Source: Lachnospira multipara LB2003 (GTDB lineage: Bacteria > Bacillota > Clostridia > Lachnospirales > Lachnospiraceae). Taken from it: 64,000 bases of DNA. Each line of letters begins with the position of its first letter. The first letter of the stretch is position 1. The notes beneath the pieces were generated by a model. It was not told the origin of the DNA and ran no database searches. It worked only from the letters and a program-made list of their open reading frames with translations. The stretch covers positions 62,001-126,000 of the forward strand of contig NZ_JNKW01000004.1 in the NCBI RefSeq assembly GCF_000702205.1, read 5' to 3'. Below are positions 19,192 through 28,790 of the stretch, in pieces. A program made the translations under genes and the position numbers.

Positions 19192-20574
19192 CTAGCCTTT
19201 AGCCTTGGCAACAGCCGCATTATAAGCACTCTTAATAGCTTTTGAAGAAAAAGTTGCCCCACTTACAGCATTCATACCAGAAGTAGATAATCCACCAGCA
19301 GCTTTTTCAGCATATTCATAATCCAAATCAGAAGCATCCGAAATATCCGCATATACCTTAGAAACCTTATCATTACTAATAACAACATAAACAGTAATGT
19401 TATAGAAATAATCATCAACTGTAGCAGATGCGCTATAAGTACCATCGCTCTTATAAGTACGTGAAATAGCCGGTTCATTAGCCTCTACATTTGAATTGCC
19501 TTGACTATTCTGATTGTTAGATGATGCTAAATCACCATTAGAATCATTACTAGATTTAGCAGTTTCAGTACCCTTCGAATTTTTAGCCTCTATAGAGTTA
19601 ACATTATCACTAGAAACTTCACTATTAGCTTCTGTGTTAGCCTCCTCACTTACAGCTTCACTACTAGCTTCCTCACTAACGACCTCATTATTATCATCTG
19701 CAGCAATTTCACCTAAATCAGAATTTATCATAGCTTCCAATTCCATTTGCTGTCTTTTTCTTTCAATCTTCTTCTGATTAGCAACATTGTAATTAGCAGC
19801 ATTTACGTAAGTAATACTTACAACAACAATAATGGCAATAATTGATACAATGCTAGTTCCAATTTTACTAAATCTGTCAAGAATTGCAATATCAACCCTT
19901 TTATACTTAGAAAGAAGATATTTTCTTACACGCATAATAACATAAGTGAAGAATAAGCAACTATATGCAACAATTATGATAACAGCATCAAAGTCAGCAT
20001 TTTTACACTTGTTAGCCTGCATAGTAACGCCGTGGATGTACATTAAAAAATAAAACAAATAAGCAGTTCTTTGTAAATTTTTCCAAGTCTTAGCCTTCAT
20101 CTTTCTTCTTACAACCTTAACAGATGTAATACCAAGATAGATAGTCTGGATAAGAAGAATAGTACCGCAAATAATACTAAATAGGAGACTGCCATTAATT
20201 GTATTAGAATTTTTAACAGCCATTTCAATGTACTGAGGTCCAAAAATTACAATGTGAGATAGCATTAAAATGCATGATATTATCGAAAGTTCGCCCCTTA
20301 TTTTCATAAGTTTCTTTATTAACTTTCCTTTTGCATTTAATGCACCAGTAAACATAACAATGTAAAAACCAGCAATACCCACGTAACCTGTAGTAAACAT
20401 AGCCAATATATCATTTCTTAAAAAGCCGGATAAAGCCGCATTTTTATATATAATAAAAGCTATAAGGTTTAATACAAAAGCACCAATATAGAAGTATGCA
20501 GGAGCCTTCTTTATAGCATTATCAAAAAGAAGGACTATTCCACACATAACAATTAAACTTATAATAAAAGCCAT
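19192..20574 (-). CDS. Ferric-reductase-like membrane protein with C-terminal FMN-binding domain
   Basis: 460 residues. About eight membrane segments in residues 1-270, similar to ferric reductase/MsrQ-type cytochrome cores; histidines in LSHIVIFG (about residue 106) and YIHGVTMQ (about residue 180) could bind one heme. A low-complexity acidic and Ser/Asn-rich linker (about 290-375) leads to an extracellular FMN-binding domain ending NAVSGATFSSKAI, in which Thr441 of SGAT is the expected ApbE flavinylation site. This design would move electrons across the membrane from heme to flavin. It is 14 bases downstream of the Tp47-like gene in one operon. The acceptor (ferric iron or other) is inferred only. 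Confidence 0.8.
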   Translation of the reverse strand: MAFIISLIVMCGIVLLFDNAIKKAPAYFYIGAFVLNLIAFIIYKNAALSGFLRNDILAMFTTGYVGIAGFYIVMFTGALNAKGKLIKKLMKIRGELSIISCILMLSHIVIFGPQYIEMAVKNSNTINGSLLFSIICGTILLIQTIYLGITSVKVVRRKMKAKTWKNLQRTAYLFYFLMYIHGVTMQANKCKNADFDAVIIIVAYSCLFFTYVIMRVRKYLLSKYKRVDIAILDRFSKIGTSIVSIIAIIVVVSITYVNAANYNVANQKKIERKRQQMELEAMINSDLGEIAADDNNEVVSEEASSEAVSEEANTEANSEVSSDNVNSIEAKNSKGTETAKSSNDSNGDLASSNNQNSQGNSNVEANEPAISRTYKSDGTYSASATVDDYFYNITVYVVISNDKVSKVYADISDASDLDYEYAEKAAGGLSTSGMNAVSGATFSSKAIKSAYNAAVAKAKG

Positions 20575-20588
20575 TTATATCCTCCGCC

Positions 20589-22196
20589 TTAAGCTCTCTT
20601 TCTTCTAATAACAACAGTAGTTAAGACACTGATAGAAGCAAGAGCTAATACAATATAAATAGCATAATTTAAGCCATCAAAAGTATTAGTCTTAGAATCA
20701 CTAACATTAGAATTGCCAGCAGCAGCTACTACAGCAGTTTCAGCAGCAACTTCACCATTAACACTATCATCTGATTTATCAATATTTTCACCAGCAGCTT
20801 CATTGCTTGTAGCACCCTTAACTACAACACCACTAATAATGCCATATCCTGGTACATCAAGTGTAACTTCATAACTACCATCAGATCCAAATAAAACCTT
20901 ACTTCCTCTACCAGAAGTCTTAGCATCAAGATTAACACTAGCATCCTCATTATAGAATACAGAAGCACCATTAGAAATAGGAGTACCATTAATAGTTAAG
21001 CTAGCATTTTTAATTGCAGCTAATACATCATTAACATCAAACTTGTTATCCTTAATAGAAAGTCTATTATTTTCAATAGTAATATCACCATCAGCCACAT
21101 CAGCTAAAACAATAGCATCTACATTAATATCTTCATACTTGTCATCAGTTAAGCGAATAGTATATTTGCCAGGCTTAACAGAATCAGCAAAATCCACACC
21201 AAAGCCTTGCTCAGTCTTTACAACACTATAATCAGTGCCATTTTCTAAGCCATTAATTGAAGCAACATTATAGTTAGCATCAGCAGGCACATTTAAACTA
21301 ACATTTGATACATTACCGTTTGCAGTAGAAGCATTGCTTGCAGTAGCACCGCTATTCTCATCAAGTAAATTCTTAACCTTTAACTCGCCAACATTATAAG
21401 TAGACTTATTAAATACTGCATTCCCACTTTCATCACTAGTCTTATAAATATAAGTTACGCTAGTAATAGTCTTACCTGTAAGACCTGTAAGGCTCTTTGT
21501 ATAAGGTGAATTACCATGAGGCTCCTTAAAATCAGGGTCAACTACCCAAGAAAATTCATAAGCCTGAAACCAAAGGTTTGCAGAATGATATAAAGGATAA
21601 GATTTACCCTCAGTAGTTGTTACATAAGCACCCTCAATTTCCTTACCAGAAGCAAGAGCCGAACCATCGTTAGGATAAATATAAAGAATATAATTACCCC
21701 AAGCAGAATCAGTAGAAATAGATGAAGTATTATTAGCAGCAACAACATTGTCATTTAAACCAACGTAAGCTCCAATAGAACCATCTTCATTAATATCCTT
21801 GTAAACTGAAAGTTCATCACAAGGAGTAAATCCTCTATCTAATAAAACAGCAACAGCGCTGTTGTTACCAGCAAGCGCGCTGTCATAGACAGACTTAGAA
21901 ATCCTAACAGGTACATTACTAATACCGTAAATAGACGTTAATCCAGTAGACTCATCTGTAGAGTACGCAGAGTTAACAAAAGACTTGTATTTAGCAGTTG
22001 TTGCAGAAGTAATAGTATCATAATCACCACTAGCAACAGCCGCACCCTCTCCCAACTCACTTGTAAAATACTCACCATATGTAAGGTAACTTAATCTACC
22101 ATATACATATTCATCCGCAGCTAATAAATTAGTTGTAGAAAAACTCAAAGCAACTAGCACTAAAGAAAGTACTAAAGCAATCTTTTTCTTTATCAT
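20589..22196 (-). CDS. Surface-anchored Tp47-like protein
   Basis: 535 residues from the ATG at 22196, eight bases after GGGAGG. Signal peptide (IALVLSLVLVALSFSTTNLLAA, about 5-26), a long extracellular part, an Ala/Asn/Ser-rich stretch, and a C-terminal membrane span with RRKRA tail. Mature start YVYGRLSYLTYGEYFTSELG resembles the YGYATLSYADYWAGELG start of Treponema Tp47, and KPGKYTIRLTDDKYEDINVD matches the GPGYYRLTLIADGYRD region of the same protein; these are from memory. Tp47 was reported as a penicillin-binding carboxypeptidase, but no such activity should be assumed here. First gene of the iron-box operon, so a role in metal or heme capture is a reasonable guess. Confidence 0.65.
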   Translation of the reverse strand: MIKKKIALVLSLVLVALSFSTTNLLAADEYVYGRLSYLTYGEYFTSELGEGAAVASGDYDTITSATTAKYKSFVNSAYSTDESTGLTSIYGISNVPVRISKSVYDSALAGNNSAVAVLLDRGFTPCDELSVYKDINEDGSIGAYVGLNDNVVAANNTSSISTDSAWGNYILYIYPNDGSALASGKEIEGAYVTTTEGKSYPLYHSANLWFQAYEFSWVVDPDFKEPHGNSPYTKSLTGLTGKTITSVTYIYKTSDESGNAVFNKSTYNVGELKVKNLLDENSGATASNASTANGNVSNVSLNVPADANYNVASINGLENGTDYSVVKTEQGFGVDFADSVKPGKYTIRLTDDKYEDINVDAIVLADVADGDITIENNRLSIKDNKFDVNDVLAAIKNASLTINGTPISNGASVFYNEDASVNLDAKTSGRGSKVLFGSDGSYEVTLDVPGYGIISGVVVKGATSNEAAGENIDKSDDSVNGEVAAETAVVAAAGNSNVSDSKTNTFDGLNYAIYIVLALASISVLTTVVIRRKRA

Positions 22197-22232
22197 TTTA
22201 TGTTCCTCCCTAAAAAAATATAACACCGTGCG

Positions 22233-22251
22233 TTAGCTTAGCCTAACTTAA
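22233..22251 (-). promoter_or_regulatory. DtxR/IdeR-type iron box
   Basis: The 19-mer TTAGCTTAGCCTAACTTAA matches the palindromic DtxR/IdeR consensus TTAGGTTAGCCTAACCTAA at 17 of 19 positions. It lies just downstream of the -10 element of the flavin-module promoter, so a bound repressor would block initiation. Confidence 0.7.
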
Positions 22252-22264
22252 GTTCGTGTCTGAT

Positions 22265-22292
22265 ATTATCATAATTTTTCTAAAAAGGTCAA
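22265..22292 (-). promoter_or_regulatory. Sigma-A promoter of the iron-box flavin operon
   Basis: TTGACC (22287-22292), 16 bases, GATAAT (22265-22270) on the minus strand. Transcription would start near 22258, directly in front of the iron box. Confidence 0.65.
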
Positions 22293-22306
22293 TTGTTTTA
22301 ATGATA

Positions 22307-22330
22307 AAGATTTTCAATAAGAAAAATCTT
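22307..22330 (-). terminator. Terminator after the P1 peptidase gene
   Basis: AAGATTTT / AAAATCTT 8-bp stem, 8-base loop, then TATCATTAA. Weak but directly after the stop codon of the peptidase gene and before the next promoter. Confidence 0.5.
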
Positions 22331-22331
22331 A

Positions 22332-23318
22332 TTAATTAAAATCCTCATAGGCCTTAAGACCATACGCTGGCTTAGCCTGTTTAACACCGTCAATAATAGC
22401 CTTTTCCATAACGTAAGCCGCAAGCATACCAACTGTATTAACATCGGAATTAACATCACCTACAGATAAGGCATAAATACTATCACCATCCATCATACTA
22501 TGAACAGGATTAATAGCTCTGCCATAACCATTATGAGCCATACCAGCAATCTTACAAAGCATAGACTTATCAAATTTAGCATTAGTTATAATAGCACCAA
22601 TAGTAGTATTAGCTCTTGAGTTCTCATTAGGAATGTCAGCTATAGTATTAGCTTTACTCCTAAGTTCCTGCCATTTAAGAATCTGATTAAAGCTACTAGA
22701 AATACCATCTCCCGCTTCATTAATAAGACCAGCAATAGCCTTGCCATCTTCAAAAATATCACCAATAGCATTAACAACCACAATAGCACCAACTTTTAAA
22801 TCACCAACTTCAACAGCGAAAGTTCCCACGCCAGATTTCATAGCACGTTCCATTCCACAGCACTTGCCAACACTAGCACCAGTACCAGCACCAACATTAC
22901 CTCTAACAACAGAGTCATAGCTTGCATTTTCACAAGCCTTTCTACCTGCAGCTTTATCAGGACGAACATCCCCCCTGCCAACGCCAAGATCAAAAATGCA
23001 ACTTTCAGGGACAAGAGGAACTCTAATACCACCAACATCTAAACCAATACCATTTTCACTAAGATATTCAAGCACACCACCAGCAGCATCCAATCCAAAG
23101 GCACTGCCGCCAGAAAGTAAAACCCCATTAATTTCCCCAGCAGCCATAAGAGGATTAAGGAGTTGTGATTCTCTTGATGCCGGGCCACCGCCCCTTATAT
23201 CCACACCAGCAGGACACATTTTATCGCAGATAATAACAGTACAGCCAGTAGCAGCCTCAAAATCACTATAATGACCTATTTTAAAGCCCTTTATACTCAT
23301 TAAATCTATTTCTTTCAT
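22332..23318 (-). CDS. P1 family (S58) peptidase, DmpA-like
   Basis: 328 residues. N-terminal-nucleophile-type aminopeptidase/D-esterase family that self-cleaves into two chains. Seen: VDIRGGGPASRE (about 38-49), the glycine-rich LLSGGSAFGLDAAGG (about 66-80), GNVGAGTGASVGK, and SRANTTIGAIITNAKF (about 238-253), where the first Thr or the following residue should be the new N-terminus and nucleophile. No signal peptide, so cytoplasmic. An in-frame ATG at 23300 is an alternative start. Monocistronic between two terminators. The substrate is unknown. Confidence 0.85.
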   Translation of the reverse strand: MKEIDLMSIKGFKIGHYSDFEAATGCTVIICDKMCPAGVDIRGGGPASRESQLLNPLMAAGEINGVLLSGGSAFGLDAAGGVLEYLSENGIGLDVGGIRVPLVPESCIFDLGVGRGDVRPDKAAGRKACENASYDSVVRGNVGAGTGASVGKCCGMERAMKSGVGTFAVEVGDLKVGAIVVVNAIGDIFEDGKAIAGLINEAGDGISSSFNQILKWQELRSKANTIADIPNENSRANTTIGAIITNAKFDKSMLCKIAGMAHNGYGRAINPVHSMMDGDSIYALSVGDVNSDVNTVGMLAAYVMEKAIIDGVKQAKPAYGLKAYEDFN

Positions 23319-23378
23319 ATAAATCTAAATCTCCCATTTAAAAATTTTAACTCTAACAAAATCCATTAAAATAAAAAA

Positions 23379-23425
23379 TAGGCATATGAAAACTAGCAAA
23401 CACTAATATTTATCTCATATGCCTA
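23379..23425 (-). terminator. Terminator after the ECF S-component gene
   Basis: TAGGCATATGA pairs with TCATATGCCTA (11 bp), loop 25 bases, followed on the minus strand by TTTTTTATTTT. Confidence 0.85.
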
Positions 23426-23448
23426 GATTATATTAATAGATACGTAAA

Positions 23449-24168
23449 TTACATAGTGCCATCAGCCACGTCTACATTAGCACTAGCACTAACATCATTC
23501 TTGTTAACATTCATTTTACTTTCCTGTGACTTATAAGGAATAGCGCTTGATTCCTTATTAACAGTTCTTACCAAAGCCTGACAAATTGCTGAACCAATAA
23601 TAGTACAAGCAATAGCCTCAACGATACCATTAACAGCAACAAGACCAAGCATAAATACTAATAAAGTAAAGCCACCATTACCATTATAACCACCTGTTAA
23701 AGAATCATTGCTTAACCATGTATCCTTAAATATTAACCAGTTAGCAAGAATATAAAGCACAGTGTTAATAATAGGAGTCAAGAAAGCACAGATAGTAATA
23801 GAAAGTGATTTATTCAAGTTAATCTTTCTAAAACCACGATAGATTAAAGCCGGAATTAAACCAACTAACACTCTGTTACCAACAAGTAAATAAAATGTGC
23901 CAATAGGATTAGCATTTAGCATCTGTTGTCCAAGTACATTGGAAAAACTCTGAGAAAAAGAAGTTAAACCAAAAACCAAACCTAAAAATGCGCCAGCCTT
24001 AGGTCCAAGAATAATACCACCAACAGCAACAGGAATTACAATTAAGGTAATCTGAATTCCCCAAGGTGTCATTAAATAGCCAAGAGGTGTAAAAGCCATA
24101 ATTAAAATAATGGCAGTTAAAACACCTAATTCTACCATCTTACGTACACTAAATTTGTTCTTCTTCAT
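23449..24168 (-). CDS. ECF transporter S component
   Basis: 239 residues from the ATG at 24168, which follows AAGGAGG; the open frame extends 43 codons upstream but that part is encoded by the double-hairpin repeat and is not protein-like. Five to six membrane segments with ITLIVIPVAVGGIILGPKAGAFLGLVFGL (about 39-67), the AxxGxxxG-like contact helix typical of S components that dock onto the shared EcfT module. The vitamin or metal bound cannot be told. No energising subunits are nearby, so it probably shares a group II ECF module encoded elsewhere. Confidence 0.8.
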   Translation of the reverse strand: MKKNKFSVRKMVELGVLTAIILIMAFTPLGYLMTPWGIQITLIVIPVAVGGIILGPKAGAFLGLVFGLTSFSQSFSNVLGQQMLNANPIGTFYLLVGNRVLVGLIPALIYRGFRKINLNKSLSITICAFLTPIINTVLYILANWLIFKDTWLSNDSLTGGYNGNGGFTLLVFMLGLVAVNGIVEAIACTIIGSAICQALVRTVNKESSAIPYKSQESKMNVNKNDVSASANVDVADGTM

Positions 24169-24216
24169 ATTGTCCTCCTTACTGTCGCTCTCGCCTTTCG
24201 CGGATGCAACGTAACC

Positions 24217-24286
24217 TGTTGCAATTACTTCGTAATTGCAATGTAGCCTCATGCTAGCGCGAAGCGCATTTAAATGCATGAGGTTC
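24217..24286 (-). repeat. Dispersed double-hairpin repeat, copy 1
   Basis: On the minus strand it starts GAACCTCATGC. Hairpin one pairs CCTCATGC (24276-24283) with GCATGAGG (24247-24254); a constant CTACAT linker leads to hairpin two, TTGCAATTAC / GTAATTGCAA (24219-24241, loop GAA). It closely matches the tandem pair at 58884-59030 but differs at both sides of the second stem in a compensating way. It lies in the leader of the ECF gene. Confidence 0.75.
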
Positions 24287-24455
24287 AAGTAATTCATAGT
24301 GATTATACCTTAAATACAAAGCTGCACTTAGCTTATGCGCTTTTAAAGTATAAATCATCGATTTCGAATTCAGCTATAGTATAAGATACTTTTGTAAAAA
24401 AGACAATAAATAATGACATAAATTTGTATACAATATGCAAAATTTTCCAAAAAAA

Positions 24456-24489
24456 CAAGGTGCTTGTAGATTTATCTACAAGCACCTTG
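24456..24489 (-). terminator. Terminator of tuf
   Basis: Perfect 15-bp stem (24456-24470 with 24475-24489), 4-base loop, followed on the minus strand by TTTTTTTGG. Beyond it, 24287-24455 contains the likely -10 element (TATAAT, 24302-24307) of the ECF gene and no coding sequence. Confidence 0.92.
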
Positions 24490-24542
24490 GCGTCCGAACT
24501 ATATATTATATTAATTACAAATTATTTCTAATTGATTAATAA

Positions 24543-25736
24543 TTATTCAATGATTGTTGCAACAGCACCAGAACCAACTGTTCTACCACCCTCACGGATA
24601 GCGAAACGAAGACCCTGTTCCATAGCTACGTTATGGATAAGTTCAACAGTCATTTCTACGTTATCACCAGGCATGCACATTTCTGTACCAGCAGGTAATT
24701 CACAAACACCAGTAACATCAGTTGTTCTGAAGTAGAACTGTGGTCTGTAGTTGTTGAAGAATGGAGTATGACGTCCACCTTCGTCCTTTGTTAATACGTA
24801 AACCTGAGCTGTAAACTTGTGGTGTGGTGTGATTGAACCTGGCTTACAAAGAACCTGACCTCTCTGGATCTCGTCTCTCTGAACACCTCTAAGAAGTGCA
24901 CCAATGTTATCACCTGGCTGAGCTTCATCAAGAAGCTTTCTGAACATTTCGATACCAGTAACAACAACCTTACGGATGTCTTCATGGATACCAACGATTT
25001 CAACTTCTTCGTTAACCTTAAGGATACCTCTTTCTACTCTACCTGTAGCAACTGTACCACGACCTGTGATAGAGAAGATATCTTCGATAGGCATAAGGAA
25101 TGGCTTATCTGTATCTCTTTCTGGATCTGGAACATATTCATCGATTGTATGCATAAGTTCAAGAATCTTGTCACCCCATTCAGAGTTAGGATCTTCAAGA
25201 GCCTTAAGAGCTGAACCCTGGATGATTGGAGTATCATCGCCTGGGAAGTCATATTCGTTAAGAAGTTCTCTGATTTCCATATCTACTAATTCAAGAAGTT
25301 CTGGATCATCAACCATATCACACTTGTTCATGAATACTACGATGTAAGGAACACCAACCTGTCTTGAAAGAAGGATATGTTCTCTTGTCTGAGCCATAAC
25401 ACCATCTGTAGCAGCAACTACAAGGATACCAGCATCCATCTGAGCAGCACCTGTGATCATGTTCTTTACATAATCAGCATGGCCTGGACAGTCAACGTGA
25501 GCGTAGTGTCTCTTCTCTGTCTCGTATTCAACGTGAGCAGTAGAAATTGTGATACCTCTTTCTCTTTCTTCTGGAGCCTTATCAATATTTTCAAATGCAA
25601 CAGCTTCACCTGTACCAAGTCTCTCATGAAGAGTCTTTGTGATAGCAGCTGTTAAAGTTGTCTTACCGTGATCAACGTGTCCAATTGTACCAATGTTACA
25701 ATGTGGTTTTGTTCTTTCAAATTTAGCCTTTGCCAT
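24543..25736 (-). CDS. tuf: Elongation factor Tu
   Basis: 397-residue GTPase that delivers aminoacyl-tRNA to the ribosome. G1 GHVDHGKTT (about 19-27), G2 RGITI, G3 DCPGHADY (about 81-88), G4 NKCD (about 136-139), G5 SALKA; domains II and III are complete with GRGTVATGR and the C-terminal [13 protein letters not shown]. Last gene of the str cluster but with its own promoter in the 222-base gap after fusA. Confidence 0.99.
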   Translation of the reverse strand: MAKAKFERTKPHCNIGTIGHVDHGKTTLTAAITKTLHERLGTGEAVAFENIDKAPEERERGITISTAHVEYETEKRHYAHVDCPGHADYVKNMITGAAQMDAGILVVAATDGVMAQTREHILLSRQVGVPYIVVFMNKCDMVDDPELLELVDMEIRELLNEYDFPGDDTPIIQGSALKALEDPNSEWGDKILELMHTIDEYVPDPERDTDKPFLMPIEDIFSITGRGTVATGRVERGILKVNEEVEIVGIHEDIRKVVVTGIEMFRKLLDEAQPGDNIGALLRGVQRDEIQRGQVLCKPGSITPHHKFTAQVYVLTKDEGGRHTPFFNNYRPQFYFRTTDVTGVCELPAGTEMCMPGDNVEMTVELIHNVAMEQGLRFAIREGGRTVGSGAVATIIE

Positions 25737-25810
25737 TGTTTAAAATCCTCCTTAATAATAACCAACTTTGATTAGTTGCCCGAATTTCGGGATTATCATA
25801 GCTGAAATCT

Positions 25811-25839
25811 ATTATATTTCATTTCTGAAATTTTTTCAA
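25811..25839 (-). promoter_or_regulatory. Sigma-A promoter of tuf
   Basis: TTGAAA (25834-25839), 17 bases, perfect TATAAT (25811-25816) on the minus strand. Confidence 0.75.
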
Positions 25840-25866
25840 CTACAATTTATTATCATTATTTTTATT

Positions 25867-25891
25867 ATGGGACAGGGATTAACCTATCCCA
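25867..25891 (-). terminator. Terminator-like hairpin after fusA
   Basis: GTGGGATAGG against CCTGTCCCAT, imperfect, followed by AATAAAAATAAT. Probably partial, before the separate tuf promoter. Confidence 0.5.
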
Positions 25892-25958
25892 CAATTTCAC
25901 TATATAATCAAGAGTTTGCACTCTTTAATTAACGTTTAAGATATTTACAGTTAACAAA

Positions 25959-28076
25959 TTACTTTGTATGAGCTGCAATAACCTTATCCTGAATTGACTT
26001 TGGAGCCTGCTGATACTTCTCAAAGAACATTGAGTAGTTACCACGACCCTGTGTTGAAGAACGAAGATCTGTTGAGTAACCAAACATTTCTGAAAGTGGT
26101 ACATAAGCCTTTACAAGCTTACCATTACCAATATCTTCCATACCTTCGATCTGTCCACGACGTGAATTTAAATCACCAATTACATCACCCATGTATTCTT
26201 CAGGCATTGTAACTTCAACCTTCATGATTGGCTCTAAGATAGCAGGAGCTGCCTTAGCCATAGCTTCCTTGAAAGCCATAGAACCAGCGATGTGGAATGC
26301 CATTTCAGAAGAATCGACTTCATGATATGAACCATCGTAAACAGTAGCCTTAACACCAAGAACTGGGAATCCAGCAAGGATACCAGCCTGAGCAGCTTCT
26401 TCAATACCTTCACCAACAGCTGGGATATATTCCTTAGGAATAGCACCACCAACTACTGCTGATTCGAACTTGAATAATTCATCACCGTTAGCATCCATAG
26501 GTTCAAACTTAACCTTACAGTGACCATACTGACCACGACCACCTGACTGCTTAGCATACTTACTATCAACATCAACTGCCTTAGTAAAGCATTCCTTGTA
26601 AGCAACCTGAGGAGCACCAACGTTAGCTTCTACCTTAAATTCACGGAGAAGTCTATCAACGATGATTTCAAGATGTAATTCACCCATACCAGCGATGATT
26701 GTCTGACCAGTTTCCTGATCTGTATGAGCACGGAATGTAGGATCTTCTTCAGCAAGCTTAGCTAAAGCTTCACCCATCTTACCCTGAGCATCCTTAGTCT
26801 TTGGCTCGATAGCAAGTTCAATAACTGGCTCTGGGAATTCCATAGACTCTAAGATAACTGGATGCTGTTCATCACAAATTGTATCACCTGTAGAAGTAAC
26901 CTTAAGACCTACAGCAGCTGCGATATCACCTGCGTATACCTTATCGATTTCTTCTCTCTTGTTAGCATGCATCTGAAGGATACGACCAACTCTTTCCTTC
27001 TTGTCCTTAGTAGCATTAAGTACATAAGAACCTGAGTTTAATGTACCAGAGTAAACTCTGAAGAAAGCTAACTTACCAACGAATGGGTCAGTCATAATCT
27101 TAAATGCTAATGCTGCGAATGGTTCTTCATCTGAAGACTTAACTGTAAGTTCGTTACCATCCATATCAGTACCCTTAATATCAGGTACATCTGTAGGAGC
27201 TGGCATGAATTCGATTACAGCATCAAGAAGCTTCTGAATACCCTTATTCTGGTGAGCTGAACCACAACAAACAGGTACTGCAGTACCGTCGATTGTACCC
27301 TTACGAAGAGCCTTCTTCATTTCAGCGATAGTTAATTCTTCGCCTTCAAGATACTTCTCCATAAGATCATCATCTAATTCAGCAATCTTCTCAACTAATT
27401 CTGTATGAGCGATTTCTGCCTCATCCTTCATATCTTCTGGGATATCTACAATTGAGATATCCTCACCCTTTGAATCATTGTAAATGTATGCCTTCATTTC
27501 GAAAAGGTCAATGATTCCCTTGAAGTAGTCTTCCTTACCGATTGGTAACTGGATAACTACTGCATTCTTACCTAACTTTGTTCCAATTTCCTTAACTGTG
27601 TTAGGGAAATTAGCACCAAGAATATCCATCTTATTAACGAAAGCCATTCTTGGAACACCGTATGTGTCAGCCTGACGCCATACATTTTCTGACTGTGGTT
27701 CTACACCACCCTTTGAGTCGAACACGCCGATAGCGCCATCGAGTACTCTTAAAGAACGTTCAACTTCTACAGTAAAGTCAACGTGACCTGGAGTATCGAT
27801 AATATTGATTCTGTGCTCTAATGCGCCCTTCTTAGGCTTTGCCTGCTCCTGTAATGTCCAGTGGCATGTAGTAGCAGCAGAAGTAATTGTAATACCTCTT
27901 TCCTGCTCCTGTTCCATCCAGTCCATAGTAGCAGTTCCTTCATAAGTCTCACCGATCTTATAGTTTACACCTGTGTAATATAAGATACGCTCTGTAAGTG
28001 TTGTCTTACCAGCATCGATATGAGCCATGATACCAATATTTCTTGTTCTCTCAAGCGGATATTGTCTTCCTGCCAT
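25959..28076 (-). CDS. fusA: Elongation factor G
   Basis: 705-residue translocation GTPase. AHIDAGKTT (about 18-26), [13 protein letters not shown] (about 92-99), NKMD (about 146-149), and GSA in G5, followed by domains II-V to the C-terminal tail. Full length and in the standard order after rpsG, 22 bases apart. Confidence 0.99.
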   Translation of the reverse strand: MAGRQYPLERTRNIGIMAHIDAGKTTLTERILYYTGVNYKIGETYEGTATMDWMEQEQERGITITSAATTCHWTLQEQAKPKKGALEHRINIIDTPGHVDFTVEVERSLRVLDGAIGVFDSKGGVEPQSENVWRQADTYGVPRMAFVNKMDILGANFPNTVKEIGTKLGKNAVVIQLPIGKEDYFKGIIDLFEMKAYIYNDSKGEDISIVDIPEDMKDEAEIAHTELVEKIAELDDDLMEKYLEGEELTIAEMKKALRKGTIDGTAVPVCCGSAHQNKGIQKLLDAVIEFMPAPTDVPDIKGTDMDGNELTVKSSDEEPFAALAFKIMTDPFVGKLAFFRVYSGTLNSGSYVLNATKDKKERVGRILQMHANKREEIDKVYAGDIAAAVGLKVTSTGDTICDEQHPVILESMEFPEPVIELAIEPKTKDAQGKMGEALAKLAEEDPTFRAHTDQETGQTIIAGMGELHLEIIVDRLLREFKVEANVGAPQVAYKECFTKAVDVDSKYAKQSGGRGQYGHCKVKFEPMDANGDELFKFESAVVGGAIPKEYIPAVGEGIEEAAQAGILAGFPVLGVKATVYDGSYHEVDSSEMAFHIAGSMAFKEAMAKAAPAILEPIMKVEVTMPEEYMGDVIGDLNSRRGQIEGMEDIGNGKLVKAYVPLSEMFGYSTDLRSSTQGRGNYSMFFEKYQQAPKSIQDKVIAAHTK

Positions 28077-28098
28077 TGCCTATATCCCTCCGTTTTAA

Positions 28099-28569
28099 TT
28101 AAAATCTGTAATGAGCAAAAGCCTTGTTTGCTTCTGCCATCTTGTGCATATCTTCTTTTCTCTTAACAGATGCACCTGTATTGTTAGCTGCATCAAGAAT
28201 CTCGTTAGCGAGTCTTTCTTCCATAGTCTTCTCGCCTCTTGTTCTAGAGAAAGTTGTTAACCAACGAAGTGCTAAAGCCTGTCTTCTTTCAGGTTTAACT
28301 TCGATAGGTACCTGATATGTAGCACCACCGATACGTCTAGCCTTAACTTCAAGAACTGGCATGATATTGTTCATAGCCTCTTCGAAAACCTCTAAAGCTG
28401 GCTTATCGCTCTTAGCTGCTACCTTTTCAAATGCTCCGTATACAATCTTCTGAGCTACGCCTCTCTTACCATCAAGCATAACGTTGTTGATAAGCTTAGT
28501 AACTACCTTATTATTGTAAATAGGATCTGCTAATACATCTCTTTTTACAGTATGTCCTTTACGTGGCAC
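28099..28569 (-). CDS. rpsG: 30S ribosomal protein S7
   Basis: Head-nucleating small-subunit protein, 156 residues from a GTG ([16 protein letters not shown]) placed after AAGGAGGG; the 14-codon upstream extension is not conserved. The signature region [25 protein letters not shown] is present and the C-terminus [15 protein letters not shown] is typical. In E. coli S7 represses its own operon by binding the rpsL-rpsG spacer, which is unusually folded here. Confidence 0.96.
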   Translation of the reverse strand: MPRKGHTVKRDVLADPIYNNKVVTKLINNVMLDGKRGVAQKIVYGAFEKVAAKSDKPALEVFEEAMNNIMPVLEVKARRIGGATYQVPIEVKPERRQALALRWLTTFSRTRGEKTMEERLANEILDAANNTGASVKRKEDMHKMAEANKAFAHYRF

Positions 28570-28679
28570 GGTTCTTCCCTCCTTAATAATAATTAATTCA
28601 TAGGTACTCACAAAAATTCGTGTACGCGCCGTCTATCTTAATCTGCAACCGTGGATTAATCTAATTCCGGCACAATATA

Positions 28680-28755
28680 AATTTTGTTCGTAAAAACGTC
28701 TTACGACTATAATGCACATATGTGCTGTTGTTAATCTGGCTTACGCAGATTACAT
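28680..28755 (-). other. Hairpins in the rpsL-rpsG spacer
   Basis: The 221-base spacer holds TAATCTG / CAGATTA (28746-28752 with 28732-28738, 7 bp), TCGTAA / TTACGA (28688-28693 with 28701-28706) and the palindrome GCACATATGTGC. None is followed by a clear U-run. Location is that of the S7 control site in enterobacteria; equivalence is inference. Nothing coding is seen in the rest of the spacer. Confidence 0.45.
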
Positions 28756-28790
28756 TAATCAAATACTCGTTGTATTGGTTAAAGACTTAA

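Noticed and set aside
24169-24297. N-terminal extension of the ECF S-component frame
   Set aside because: It is encoded by the double-hairpin repeat and the ribosome site lies before 24168; the peptide is not membrane- or signal-like.
24169-24455. Riboswitch (for example FMN or TPP) before the ECF gene
   Set aside because: No conserved riboswitch core could be found; the hairpins belong to the dispersed repeat.
25377-25655. Plus-strand open frames inside tuf, rpoB and other conserved genes
   Set aside because: Antisense shadows of strongly biased codon use, without promoters or ribosome sites.
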